Source: Diplodia intermedia (Eukaryota; Ascomycota; Dothideomycetes; Botryosphaeriales; Botryosphaeriaceae). From it: a DNA stretch of 64,000 nt. The position numbers were made by a program, and so were the translations under genes. Under the pieces are notes generated by a model. It did no database searches. It was not told where the DNA came from and saw nothing but the letters and a program-made list of their open reading frames with translations. Of this stretch, positions 13,116-23,486 are shown one piece after another. The stretch spans positions 496,001 to 560,000 of the forward strand of contig JAKEKT010000009.1 in assembly GCA_021495925.1 (NCBI GenBank). The letters run 5' to 3'. Each line of letters opens with the position of its first letter. The first letter of the stretch is position 1.

Positions 13116-14908
13116 ATGAAGTCAACAACCCTCCTCCTTCCCCTCTTCCTCGCAGCCGTCACCTCCGCCACCGCCGCCGCCGCCCCATCACCTCATCGCG
13201 ATCACCACCGCTCAATAACCCGCCGCCAAAACGCCAAAGAATACGACGTCCTCACCACCCCAGACGCCGACATCTCGGCGTTCTTGGCGCGGCTGAACCT
13301 CCCTGGCAATGAAACCGCCGTCTTCGCGACGTTCGACAACCCGCGCTTCCGCGGCTTTTCGGGTGCGTTCACGGAAGATGAGGTTGCGATGTTGAAGGCG
13401 ACGGGAGGCGCAGTGTTGAGCGTGAGGGAGGCGGTGACGGAGGAGATGGTGATGCCGAGGAGGATGGTGAGGCAGAGCGGGCGGGAGAGGCGGGAGGAGC
13501 AGACGGCCGAGGGGCGGAGAAAGAGAGCGAAGAGGGCTGAGGGGGTCGAGAGTAGGGACGATGCGACGTGGGGGTTGCAGAGGATCAGTCAGGAGGGGAA
13601 GGTGGATGTTGTTGGGGGGAGTGCGGCGGGGAAGGGGTAAGTTTTGTTTTTCTCTTCATTTCTCGGGGTGTTGCTGCACTTGATTCGTTTCTTCCGTTTT
13701 CAAAGTTTCGCAGGACGGAAGTAGCGCTGTGGTTTCTGATGCCGTTGAGGGCTGGCATGCGCGTGGTGGAGTGTGACGGACGTTGACGAGCAATCAGGTA
13801 CACGTACACCTGGAACGAGACATCCACGCTGGGTGCGGGCGTGGACATCTACATCATGGACTCGGGCATCTACACGGAACACGATGAGTTTGCCGGCGGT
13901 CGTGCGGTCGACGGCTTCAACTATTTCCCCGACCAACCGGGCGACAAGTACGGCCATGGTGAGTGAATCTTCATCCGACTGCAACCCAAGTGTCTGCGGA
14001 AACACTGACTCTTCCACACAGGAAGCCACTGCGCCGGCTCCGCCGCCGGATCGACCGTCGGCGTCGCGACCAACGCGAACCTCATCTCCGTCAAAGTGGT
14101 AGCAGACGACGGGCTTGGTTCCACGTCGGCCGTGCGTCCCATTCCCAACTCTCTTTCCCAGAGCCTCCCTTGTCAACTTGCACGGTCGAAACTGACATCG
14201 CCGTCTTTTCAAACCGCAGTACCTCGCCGGCCTCGACTGGATCCTCTCCCAGCACGCCAACCGCTCCGCCCAGCCCGACTTCGTCGCCTCGGTCGTCTCC
14301 ATCTCGCTCGCCTGGAACACCGTCCTCGACAACATCGACATGGCGACCAAAGAGCTCTCAGCCGCCGGCATCCACGTTGCCGTAAGCCCCCCCTGTCCCC
14401 TCCAACGTCTTCCCTCTCCCCCCCTCTCTCTCCCCCTCTCCCCCCCTCTCACCTGCCACACCCACACTCACACTCAAACCCCATCCAGATCGCCGCCGGC
14501 AACACCTACGACGACGCGTGCACGCACTCCCCCGCCTCCCTCGGCGGCGCCACCAACACCTCCAACACCTCCGTCCTCGTCGTCGGCGCCAGCACCATCG
14601 CCGACGGCATCCTCTGGTTTTCCTCCACCGGCCCCTGCGTCGACGTGTACGCGCCGGGCGGCGACGTGCTGTCGGCCGCCGTCACGGGCGGGCCGGGCGA
14701 CTACGTGGCGGACAGCGGGACGAGCATGGCGGCGCCGCACGTGGCGGGGTTGGTGGCGGTGTTGGTTGCGGAGGGTGGTGAAGGGGGGGTGGAGGCGGTC
14801 AAGGCGCGGGTGGTGGGGTTGGCGAGGGGTGGGGTTTTGGCGGTTAATGAGCAGTTTGTCGAGGGGGGGGAGGTGGTGTTGGTTGGGAATGGGGTGGGGG
14901 TGGTGTAG
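13116..14908 (+). CDS. Secreted subtilisin-like serine protease (S8, proteinase K type)
   Basis: Five exons (13116-13636, 13798-13958, 14022-14131, 14220-14381, 14489-14908) give 457 residues. A signal peptide (about 1-22) is followed by an inhibitor I9-like propeptide and a very basic linker rich in RR/KR near residues 115-150, then the catalytic domain opening with DDATWGLQRIS. The triad is Asp195 (IMDSG), His230 (GHGSHCAG) and Ser397 (GTSMAAPHVAG), with Asn323 (AAGN) for the oxyanion hole. This is a complete endopeptidase, expected outside the cell after autocatalytic removal of the propeptide. The last ~50 residues are Val/Gly/Glu-rich and the matching DNA is a G-rich stretch, unlike the C-rich coding of exons 4-5. 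Intron 4 (14382-14488) is almost pure CT. Confidence 0.93.
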
Positions 14909-16521
14909 GGGGGAGGCTGCGCTTTTTCCTGGGAGGTGGGGGCGGGGAGAGGAGGGAGGGAGGGATGTTTGGGGGATCTGGTGTGATGCTGCTTTCATGT
15001 AGGTGGTGGTTTTTCAAGGCTCCTCTGCCCTTGGGGGTGCGTGTCCCCTGGATCTAACGTACTGTCTGTGGGCATGTCACTGTTTCGCCGCCATACGGAA
15101 TATGTGATGAAGAGTCGAGGTGTCTCTCCTTCGGACAGGCTTTCAGGAGCCATTGTTGCCATTCAGTATTGACGACAGTTCCCCGCACCGCTTTGAAGTC
15201 TCGATCCGGTGTGTTCACCGCCTTTCAATCTGGAAAAAGCCACCCTCCCACTCGCGTCTGCGTACCCGTCGATCTGTCGTCACCCCTTCTCGAATGGAAC
15301 TGGGGTCTGGGCCGGTCCATCGGCCGCTGGTCCATGTCATCCGGGTCGTACCCGCCTCTGAGCAGATTCCAGATTGCGCGGAAAAAGCTTTCCCAGCCTC
15401 TCCAGCCGCCCGGGCTCCGCTGGGAATCAGAGTCCCACGGACCCAAGGTTCGATCTCCTCTGTACCTTGGATACCTATCTCTTCGGTGTCTATCTCTTGG
15501 ATGTCTCGGCATGGTTGTGGCCGTGCTTTGGATGATGTTAATCGTATCTTGGGTGAGATTTTTGAGGAGAGGAGGACGCCAGCGCAGGAGATGACGGGCG
15601 ATTAAGTAGCTGCTCGGATACGGCCGTTCGCTGTCCGTTTGCGACGTCGGTGATGGGCCGATGATGTGGCAGCCGGGATGCGACGTGTAATCTCACTGTG
15701 CGACCGCTCTTCTTCAGTCTGAACGCAGTCCTTGTGATCCTTCTGTGGCGATTTCCTTACCGTATTCGCACTCTCGGCGGATCGCGGTGGGTGCTTGCCG
15801 AGTCTTTCTTGGCTGAACTTCTCATGGAACTTGTAAAGGACGGAGGATGGTGGACAGACCTTGGCTTCTCCAATTCCGCTGAAAATTGCCCTCAGGCTTT
15901 GCGCGGCGGACGCGAAACGACGCCGCCGCTGATGCTGTCATCTTGAGCGCACGCAAGCAGAGCACGACTGTATTTTCGGCACTGGAATGTCTGTCACCGC
16001 TCACTGGAGAAGGTGCGTTATTTCATGGATCGTATTTGTGGCCCAATCGTGGCAAGTGTTTTCTGCAGTTCCTGGATCTCTCTCCACGCGATGCTCGTGC
16101 TTCTATTCACACTCTTCTCGGGATGCCTTGCGTATCCTGTGATTTTCTCCTTACTCATGTAGCATTATTGTCTATTGGGCATCTTGATTAATGCATTTCC
16201 CACGTCGATGTATATCCTGGAATAGGGCGGGCTGCTGGCAAAACGCAGAGTTGGACAGGAAGGTCATAAGGGTCGTCGTCTTTGTATGACGAGGATCCTG
16301 TAGAAGCGATGAAACTTGTGTCCATAGGTAGTGTGTAAAAGCTTGGTACAAGGGCTGGGGCAATTACTTCAACATTTTCTCACAGCATCCCGAAGGTTCA
16401 TACCACAGTAGTCTTGACACTCACGACAAGCAGCATTGCGGTGGCTTCATAATGTTATTCCGCTCATGGGGTCCTAGTGACTACCGAGTCCAAATGAATC
16501 GCACACTGACTTATGCACCTT
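14909..16521. other. Mostly unassigned stretch
   Basis: About 1.6 kb. The only part that looks possibly coding is the minus-strand frame listed separately at 15225-15512. Between 15120 and 15605 all of the competing plus-strand frames lack an ATG. Confidence 0.4.
15225..15512 (-). CDS. Possible small Arg/Asp-rich hypothetical protein
   Basis: A 95-codon frame with a true ATG at 15512; the frame stays open upstream to about 15695. The predicted protein begins with a short-period Arg/Asp/Tyr/His repeat (RDRHRRDRYPRYRGDR), then a Trp/Phe segment (GWESFFRAIWNLLRGGY) and a Pro/Arg/Gln tail. No family is recognised. Support is weak, because two plus-strand frames are also open here and the repeat character alone can keep frames open. 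Confidence 0.2.
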   Translation of the reverse strand: MPRHPRDRHRRDRYPRYRGDRTLGPWDSDSQRSPGGWRGWESFFRAIWNLLRGGYDPDDMDQRPMDRPRPQFHSRRGDDRSTGTQTRVGGWLFPD

Positions 16522-16930
16522 CTAGAGCATTCGTAAGATGGTGGAGAGGACGAGGACGAGGAAAACGCCAGCGAAAAGGGCGCAGAGAAAAAGGACAAAA
16601 AGAAGACCGCCAGTTGGAATATTGAGGTCGTTGCTTGGATTGTAATTAGAATTGCTCATGAGGTAGCTTTGGCACGGAGCGACAGCTATCAAATCAATCT
16701 GTCAATCTGGTCGTTCAGAGTTGCAGGCATTTTGGAACACTTTTCCATAACGCGCTCTGGACTCGGTTCCTATCATTCATTCGTTTACGATATTGCTCCT
16801 GGATAAGTTTCCGTCCATCTGGGTTCTCTCGTACATGTAGAAAGTAGACTGCAGCGGAGCGTCGAACCATCCAATACGCTGCTGTATTTACCGCAGCCGG
16901 TGGGAAGAATGGGCTGTTTCGCTCCAACAT
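16522..16930 (-). CDS. Probable small tail-anchored membrane protein
   Basis: Two proposed exons, 16930-16741 and 16685-16522, join in frame to 117 residues across a 55-nt intron. The intron ends in GT...AG, but its donor GTGTTC is not the consensus. The N-terminal part is soluble and charged, including a basic stretch (QEQYRKRMNDRNR). The last 30 residues form a single strongly hydrophobic segment, TGGLLFVLFLCALFAGVFLV, followed by a short tail ending in RML. This arrangement suggests a tail anchor or single-pass membrane protein. A shorter alternative starts at the ATG near 16660 and gives a 45-residue protein that keeps the membrane segment. No family is recognised. Confidence 0.4.
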
Positions 16931-17540
16931 TCGAGAAGATTAATACTCGTTGATACTACAGCCGTAGCTGATACCTTACTACACCCGGGATTATGAGTAC
17001 TTCGTTTGTATTACGTTCACTCGGAGAAGCAGCAATCGTCGCTCAAAAGGTACGTTGGAGCGGACGGTGACCACGGAACCAGGGGATGCGCAGCCGGTCG
17101 AGGTGGCAGCTGTGACATGAATAGCCATCTCGCAAGTGTCGGGAGTGGGCATTGCGAAAAAGCGAAGCGATCAGATATCAGGTAAGAGGTGAGGCTGGAG
17201 GATGGCAGAGGTGAAGAAGGGCCAGCGCGGTCGCACAGGCGGGGTGCCCGCTGCGAGTTGTCGGCCCGAGCGAGCAGCTCTTTCCAGGTTCCACCCGTCG
17301 CAGCCACAGCCACAGCTCCATCAACTTTACAACAACTCGGCCACCGAACTGCACATTCCACCGCCACCGGCACCGCTACCTGTATCCTGCAATCGCGCGC
17401 GGCCACCCCGTCAGAATCAACCTCGACCTTTGTCAACCCGCCGTCTTACGCCTTACGAGCGCCCTCCGCCGAAAAGCTCCAGTCCGCCGCGCATCACCAC
17501 CACCCCAGCCGCAGCACACACACACACACACACACACACC
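16931..17540. other. Divergent promoter region upstream of SNU23
   Basis: No gene seen. It lies between the minus-strand small membrane protein candidate and SNU23 on the plus strand and ends in a C/A-rich leader with a CA microsatellite. Confidence 0.45.
17515..17539 (+). repeat. CA dinucleotide microsatellite in SNU23 leader
   Basis: About twelve CA units run directly up to the ATG at 17541. The tract is probably in the 5' untranslated leader and likely to vary in length between strains. Confidence 0.9.
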
Positions 17541-18191
17541 ATGTCCAACCAAAAATCCGGCGCCTACGGCGGGGCCGCGGGCTCCGCCTCGGACACGTCG
17601 TTCCGCAAGACGTGGGACCGGGCGGAATACGCGGCCAAGGCGGCGACGCACGACGCCAAGGTCAAGGAGGAGGGCAAGGCGCGGTACGAGGCGGCGGCGG
17701 CGGGCAAGAAGTACGTGCGGCGGGCGTCGACGCCGCCGGACGCGCGCGAGACGGAGGCGCGGCGGTCGCGGCTGGACGTGGGCGCCATGGTGGGCAAGAC
17801 GATGCTGGTGCCGGCCGGGTCGGCGACGGGCAAGCGCGGCCGCGGCGCCGGCTTCTACTGCGAGGCGTGCGACCTCACCTTCAAGGACAACCTGCAGTTC
17901 GTCGAGCACCTCAACAGCAAGCAGCACCTCGTCGCCACGGGCCAGAGCGGCGAGGTGCGCAGGGCGACGGTGGCGGATGTGAGGGAGAGGCTGGCCTGGC
18001 TGAAGCGGAAGAGGGAGGAGGAGCAGAGGGAGGAGGTGGTGGATCTGGGCGAGAGGCTGGAGGTGGCGAGGGAGAGGGAGGAGAGGGAGCGCGAGGAGAA
18101 GCGGCGGAAGAGGAATGAGAAGAGGCGGAAGACGGCTGGTGGGGTGGGCGTCAAGGAGGAGTATGATCCGAGCGAGGGCATTATTGCTTGA
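17541..18191 (+). CDS. SNU23: U4/U6.U5 tri-snRNP zinc-finger protein, SNU23/ZMAT2 type
   Basis: A single exon of 216 residues. The N-terminal FRKTWDRAEY segment and the following basic region match the start of SNU23/ZMAT2. The LDVGAMVGKTMLV segment precedes one U1-type C2H2 finger: Cys107, Cys110, His123, His129, in YCEACDLTFKDNLQFVEHL. After the finger comes the typical RRATVADVRERLAWLKRKRE and a long Glu/Arg/Lys coiled-coil tail. Family members join the spliceosomal B complex near the 5' splice site; that role is inferred from orthology. The 5' half is strongly GC-rich. The start is fixed by the CA-rich leader and an ATG in good context. Confidence 0.93.
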   Translation: MSNQKSGAYGGAAGSASDTSFRKTWDRAEYAAKAATHDAKVKEEGKARYEAAAAGKKYVRRASTPPDARETEARRSRLDVGAMVGKTMLVPAGSATGKRGRGAGFYCEACDLTFKDNLQFVEHLNSKQHLVATGQSGEVRRATVADVRERLAWLKRKREEEQREEVVDLGERLEVAREREEREREEKRRKRNEKRRKTAGGVGVKEEYDPSEGIIA

Positions 18192-20385
18192 GACAACGAT
18201 TGCGATGTAATGGCATTTCAGAGGCGTTCCGGTGCATGGGTCATATCACTACAGGAATTATGGGATAGTCGGCGGTTCTGTGTCGTTGCGCTGAGCAGTG
18301 CTAGGACTCAATGCGACATTGGAGGCAGGCAACTTAGCCAGGCAAGAAATATATTTGTATCACGAGTCGTGCAGTCTCCCCTTTTCCGCGATTTCCTGAT
18401 CGATGGAAACACAGCCTCAGTACTGCCAGGTTGTCACTATAGCACATTCATCTAGCGTTGAAATTCGATGTAGATCCGCTCTGCTTACAATACTTGGCTG
18501 AATGATTGGTGCTGTTTCAAATATAGTCTACTATGCGATCGACAGCTACAAGGTGCTGATAACGAAACTCTTGGCACAAACTACGGAGCTTCTACCGCTT
18601 TAGCGTCGGGGTACTTACTCGTATTTGGCCTCACTTTCAGCCGACCAAAAATTAGGCATGCAAGGCGTTTGGGGAAGCAGAGTTGGTAAAAAGACAATAC
18701 GTGCGATCGTTTCAGCAAATGCAGAAGGTGAAAAGACGCCAAACACATTTCCGCATCGACAGCTTTGTTATCTGACGCTTCGTGAAGAAATCGAAAGGAG
18801 ATCATCTTTTGAGAACGGTCGGAGTCGCGACGAGGCCGAGTTGATAAAAAGAGATAGCTTGGTCAGGTTCGGTGGACTAAGGAACCAAGCCGTCTTGTCT
18901 TCATTTTGAGGAGCGGTAATGCATTCACCATCACAGCATCGCCAAGGCTAACAGCAAGCCACCCTCGTATCGCTTCAGGCGGTAAAGGGAAAAAATAGCC
19001 GCTGTCATACTTAGTCAGTTACCTTCGGTAACGAGCCAAAGTTCGCGTACAAAGCGACCCAGGGTCGATAGAAATGGGTAGATAGAAATCGCTCTTCCAT
19101 TTCTGGAGACGGCACGACGGATACGACTTCCATTTTCTCTTGTCAACAGCAAAGCCCACACCATGGCGACATCACCTCTCCCTTTTCATTCGGGGCCTTT
19201 GCGACTATCGAAACACAGAGGGCGCCGCAGGCAGCATCTACAACCATACTACAAATTTGAAACGGAGTATCTCGTTCTTGGCGCCACGGCATCAAGCAGT
19301 GCCTCGCTCGGCTCTATTCCAACCACTTCAACACCTTCGACCCAACAAAGGCGAGCAACTGAGGGACCCTTTGGGTGAAGACGGCCCACCAGGCACGACG
19401 GGTACCAGTCGGAGATCGATCTCGCCATTTCCAAACACGGAAACCCAAGAGCAATGTTCGGCAGTTTCGAAGAGAAGTGTTTGGTTCGAAATGTGTAACA
19501 GGATACCAGCACTCTATATCCTCAAGGCTGTAAAGTAGCAGCAGCAATGGAGAAAAGGCTACATCACGACCTTCCGATCCGTACCGGTGACTCGATGGCC
19601 TTGAGGGGCACGAAAAAACCGAGACATCGTTCGAGCTCGCAAATCGGTTTGATCGACACGTCGGGACGAGCCGCATTTCCGCACTTCATCGTGCAAAGAC
19701 CAGCAATCGACCGTTCAGCAGCTCCGGTAACACCACCAACAAGCGCATGCACGGGAAGCGGAACACCCCTGATCGTTTCGAGCGATCCGGTTTGAGGTAG
19801 ACAAGGCCCGCAACGGCGGGATGATAGGGCTGATTGTTCCCGTCCGTGGCGAGAGGCTTTCCTCTCTAGCTCCGGAACGCGGTCGAACCTTACAAACTGC
19901 GGTGTTTCTCCATGCTCTTTTGTCCTAAGGGTGCTCATCAGAGGGTTGGAGGGGTCGCATCTGGAAACTGTTAAGACGTTACAGCCAGCCGGAGTGGTGA
20001 ATCACCGAATATGTTGAAGTGCGCGAGTTATAATGTCCTCTGGATGACTATGTCCTGGGGAACTCGGAGGATTCCATCGCGGAAGATGGTATGTGTGTGT
20101 TTCGGTCCAGGCTAAATCGGTGGAGATAATAGTGATGGCAGGAGGCTACCGATACGAACGCTCTGTTGTTGCGGATGTTGTAAGTAACTTGGATTACAAC
20201 TTACAATGCTGTGAGTTCGTCAAGTAATGGTATGGAGTGTAACATCCGCATTCAAGAGGTGCGGAAGCTGGGAGGGGCATACGGAAGTGTGCGATGGGTT
20301 TAAAGAGCAACGTGGATTCCTCTATGGGAGTTTCTTGTGCAACCGCAACGGAACGAACTGAGACGATACATGAACGGTTCAATGA
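18192..20385. other. Gene-poor region
   Basis: About 2.2 kb with short open frames on both strands but no frame that shows family resemblance or consistent splicing. The stretch 19140-19940 is open in pieces in several frames, interrupted by stops. It could be a decayed gene, but nothing recognisable remains. Confidence 0.4.
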
Positions 20386-20697
20386 TCAATCAATATTCGA
20401 TTGCTGAGGCTTGCGGATACGAATTGGCCCTTTGATGGTGTCGGCCGGTACATGCTGGGCGATGACTGCGCCTCGCTGAAGGATCTCGACCTCGCCTACA
20501 GCTCTCGCGTCGAAGACGAGGGCGCGGATGGTCGGCATCAGGTCGCGCCACTCATTCGCCTCTAAGTCGGCCAGGTCTTGTTGTGAGAGCGAGCGGGCGA
20601 GCTCGGAGGGGCAAATGGTCTTCGGATGTTGGCGTTGGGCCAACAAGGCGCGCAGGCGCGAGCGCAGCAGGGCGTCGTCTGTGAGATCCGGATCCAT
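20386..20697 (-). CDS. DUF3253 domain protein
   Basis: A single exon of 103 residues with a true ATG at 20697. The whole protein matches the compact DUF3253 pattern: an N-terminal helix (LLRSRLRALLAQR), the core KTICPSELARSL, then EWRDLMPTIRALVFDARAVGEVEILQRG and a final KGPIRIRKP. The fold is expected to be winged-helix-like; the function is unknown. The family is widespread in bacteria and also present in fungi, where members are often about this size. It is divergent from the AA9 gene, with 1 kb between the start codons. Nothing in the sequence shows its substrate or partner. Confidence 0.85.
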   Translation of the reverse strand: MDPDLTDDALLRSRLRALLAQRQHPKTICPSELARSLSQQDLADLEANEWRDLMPTIRALVFDARAVGEVEILQRGAVIAQHVPADTIKGPIRIRKPQQSNID

Positions 20698-21703
20698 GTG
20701 CAGGTCTAGTGGGGAGTGGAGCCGCGGTGGAATCGCAGATGGAATCGTATTGGAACGGAATGGTTTAGATTAAGTCTAAGCGAGTGACGTCTTTTGGAGG
20801 AGCACGAAGGAGGGCGGCCTTCCCCACGTGAGCCGAACTAGCAGGATAGGTATGCCGAGCGCCGGGACTGGGCCGGACAGGGCTACGGCTAACGCCCGAA
20901 AGCAGGCCTCGACGCTCCCGAACGAGCGCGCCCAAACACCATCACGAGAGGACCCGTCCGCTTCGACGATGATTGTTGTTTATCGTTTCATCGCCGGCTT
21001 GGCCGTCTCGGACCGTGCCCCTGAGCGCAGTGCCGAACCGACCGCCACTGCCATCACCACTGTCAAACATGCAGGTGAAACGGGGGCCAGCGTACGGATC
21101 CGGCCGTTGGGAGCGCTTCGAAAGAGTCTGGAAAGGCCGGTCACGCCAGGCGAGATTTGCGGCTCATAGAAGCGAGCAGGGCGCCTCTCCTATCCTCACC
21201 GCTGCACCTAACCCGCCTCTGTTCTCCGCTCCGCTGGGCTGCGCGGGCGCTGCGGGCGTGGTGTAGCGCGTGCAGGATTGTTCCGCATCATTTCGTTTGG
21301 CGGCACGGAAGAACAATGCATGGCGGCCAGGATTGTTTCACCTCCAAGCGATTGGTGTTCCTGACGCCGCCCGAGCCACCCGCGTCCGCATTCGGCAATA
21401 CTGCCGCCGAGCTGGTGGAGCAGTGCAGCCGACCGCCCCGTGTAGATGAAACTCCCCTCTTGGCACTGCCGTGGGGACGGCACTGCGAGGCTAGACGCGC
21501 GGGCAGAGGCAGCCTTGGCAATGCTTCAGCATCACTGCGAGTGGAGCCCCCCAAATGCCTCAGTATATGTACTTAAGGGCCCTGCCCATCGGTGTCTTTC
21601 TCCTCACCAAGCCTGGACAGCTTAGCATTCCTTCTTGCATTCTTCTGCTTTACGCACACTTTCGTTCTTTACGTCGCTCTTTGACCAACCACACTCTTTC
21701 ACC
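20698..21703. other. Divergent promoter of DUF3253 and AA9 genes
   Basis: No gene seen. The last 100 bases (from about 21600) are CT-rich with a CACTCTTTCACC leader directly before the AA9 start codon. Confidence 0.5.
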
Positions 21704-22816
21704 ATGAAGACCAACATGTACGGTATGCTCGCCCTGGCGGCGGCAGCCAAGCTGGCCAGCGCCCACACCACCGTCTTCGCCGCCTGGATCAACGATGAGG
21801 ACCAGGGCCTCGGCAACTCCGACTCTGGCTACATCCGCAGCCCCCCCAACAACAACCCCGTCAAGGATGTCACCTCGACCGACATGACCTGCAACGCCAA
21901 CAACGTCGCCACCGCCAAGACGCTCAGCGTCAAGTCCGGCGACAAGTTCACCTTCGAGTGGCACCACAACAACCGCGACTCCAGCGACGACATCATCGCC
22001 TCGTCCCACAAGGGCCCCGTCCTCGTCTACATGGCCCCCACCACCAAGGGCACCTCGGGCGAGGGCTGGGTCAAGATCGCCGAGGAGGGCTACGCCGACG
22101 GCACCTGGGCCGTCGACACCCTGATCACCAACAAGGGCAAGCACTCGGTCACCATCCCCGACGTGCCCGCCGGCGAGTACCTGCTCCGCCCCGAGATCAT
22201 CGCCCTGCACGAGGGCAGCACCGTCGGCGGCGCCCAGCTGTACATGGAGTGCGTCCAGATCAAGGTCACCTCCGACGGCGCCAACACCCTGCCCGAGGGC
22301 GTCTCCATCCCCGGCGTCTACACCGCCCAGGACGACGGCATCCTCTTCAACATCTACGGCGACTTCAGCTCGTACCCCATCCCCGGCCCCACCGTCTGGG
22401 ACGGCGCCTCGGGCTCGACCGCCGCCGCCACCTCGGCCGCCGTCAAGGTCGAGTCCTCGTCCTCCGTCGCCGCCGCCACCCCGGCCACCTCCGAGGCCGC
22501 CGTCTCCACCCCGGCCACCTCTGAGGCCGCCGCCTCGCCCGTCGTCACCTCGGTCGCCGCCAGCTCGGCTGCCGCCGACAACGGCGCCGTGACCGAGACC
22601 GCCTACACCACCGAGAACGTCGTCGCCACCACCTTCGCCACTGTCACCGCCGGTAGCCAGGCCTCCGCTACCCCCGCCAGCGGCTCTTCCTCCGGCTCCG
22701 TGCAGGCATACGCCCAGTGCGGCGGTACCAACTACTCCGGCGCCACTGAGTGTGTTTCCGGCTTCACCTGCAAGGAGTGGAATACGTTCTATTTTCAGTG
22801 CGTCCCGAGCTCTTAA
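21704..22816 (+). CDS. AA9 lytic polysaccharide monooxygenase with C-terminal CBM1
   Basis: A single exon of 370 residues. The ATG at 21704 is chosen because it places a 20-residue signal peptide (ending KLASA) exactly before His21, the first residue of the mature protein and half of the copper histidine brace. His102 (SSHKGPVLVYMAP) supplies the second brace residue; Gln178 and Tyr180 (QLYMEC) are the conserved axial partners. A Ser/Thr/Ala linker of about 105 residues, including two near-identical TPATSEAA blocks, leads to a fungal CBM1 (about 335-368) with AYAQCGGTNYSGATEC and aromatic residues for cellulose binding. The enzyme is expected to be secreted and to cleave cellulose or hemicellulose oxidatively. 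An upstream in-frame start would bury the signal peptide and is rejected. Confidence 0.96.
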   Translation: MKTNMYGMLALAAAAKLASAHTTVFAAWINDEDQGLGNSDSGYIRSPPNNNPVKDVTSTDMTCNANNVATAKTLSVKSGDKFTFEWHHNNRDSSDDIIASSHKGPVLVYMAPTTKGTSGEGWVKIAEEGYADGTWAVDTLITNKGKHSVTIPDVPAGEYLLRPEIIALHEGSTVGGAQLYMECVQIKVTSDGANTLPEGVSIPGVYTAQDDGILFNIYGDFSSYPIPGPTVWDGASGSTAAATSAAVKVESSSSVAAATPATSEAAVSTPATSEAAASPVVTSVAASSAAADNGAVTETAYTTENVVATTFATVTAGSQASATPASGSSSGSVQAYAQCGGTNYSGATECVSGFTCKEWNTFYFQCVPSS

Positions 22817-23165
22817 GCGCATCCTGTATATGAAAATGTTGTAGAAAATGGGTTGAAGGGGTTGGGAAATGTTTGGGGAAGATGGTTTGGTGGTACGTTG
22901 GTCAGGGGTCCTGACCTCTTGGTGTATATACTTTTATCTTCAAAGATTTCAATTCAAGCACGAGCTGCCCGCGAGCAACTAGTTTGCCAACGTAAACCCT
23001 TGTTCGTTGTGATCTGGGAGTGAAGTGTTTGGGGTGACGTGTGGGCTGATGTACGTGGAGCGGTGCAGCGACCACATTGTGACCAAAGCTTCTCGCGCGC
23101 CGTTTAAGAGCGCACAAGCGCACTGGATCGGCGATTTAGTGCCGAGGAGCGTTTAAGAGCCGAAA
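22817..23165. other. AA9 3' region up to the LTR element
   Basis: No gene seen. The five bases 23161-23165 (CGAAA) are the left copy of the target-site duplication of the adjacent LTR element. Confidence 0.6.
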
Positions 23166-23328
23166 TGTTGATCACTAGGGCAATGTGGATGGTGAACAGC
23201 CATGCATTCTGAATACTGTCCCAAGGGGACGCTTATATACATGACAAGAGGGGCCCGTGCGTACGTAATCTAGCACATTATGGGCTAATACACGAAAAGG
23301 GAACCCGGTAATACCCGTAGCTCCAACA
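23166..23328 (-). repeat. LTR, 3' copy in element orientation
   Basis: 163 bp, plus-strand ends TGTTG...CAACA. It matches the other copy at 160 of 163 positions and keeps the canonical terminal bases. It includes a TATATA motif, a possible promoter box. Confidence 0.92.
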
Positions 23329-23338
23329 CACCCTCCCA
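23329..23338 (-). other. Polypurine tract
   Basis: On the minus strand GGGAGGGTG directly precedes the 3' LTR, where the plus-strand primer of reverse transcription is expected. Confidence 0.65.
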
Positions 23339-23393
23339 GCCGAAGCACACGTGTGAAGTGTGAAGAAGGATGACGAACTTCCGTATGTTATGT

Positions 23394-23460
23394 GGCCGCA
23401 GAGGACCGATTGTCGTGGCCGTAGAGGACCGGTTGTCGTGGCCGCGCAGAGGACCGATAA
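23394..23460 (+). repeat. 23-bp tandem repeat inside the LTR element
   Basis: Three consecutive units starting GGCCG and containing AGAGGACCG: 23394-23416, 23417-23439 and a shorter third from 23440. They differ by one or two substitutions and a 2-base insertion. Confidence 0.85.
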
Positions 23461-23464
23461 CTGG

Positions 23465-23486
23465 TAGAAGGGAATCTTCCCTTCTA
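23465..23486 (+). repeat. Perfect 10-bp hairpin inside the LTR element
   Basis: TAGAAGGGAA, two loop bases, then TTCCCTTCTA. It follows directly after the tandem repeat. Confidence 0.85.

Noticed and set aside
19140..19938. Possible gene or transposon relic
   Set aside because: Open in pieces in several frames on both strands, with stops in each; no recognisable domain.
21650..22822. A 390-codon minus-strand open frame rich in Gly/Asp/Val
   Set aside because: Antisense shadow of the AA9 gene caused by C-rich third positions.
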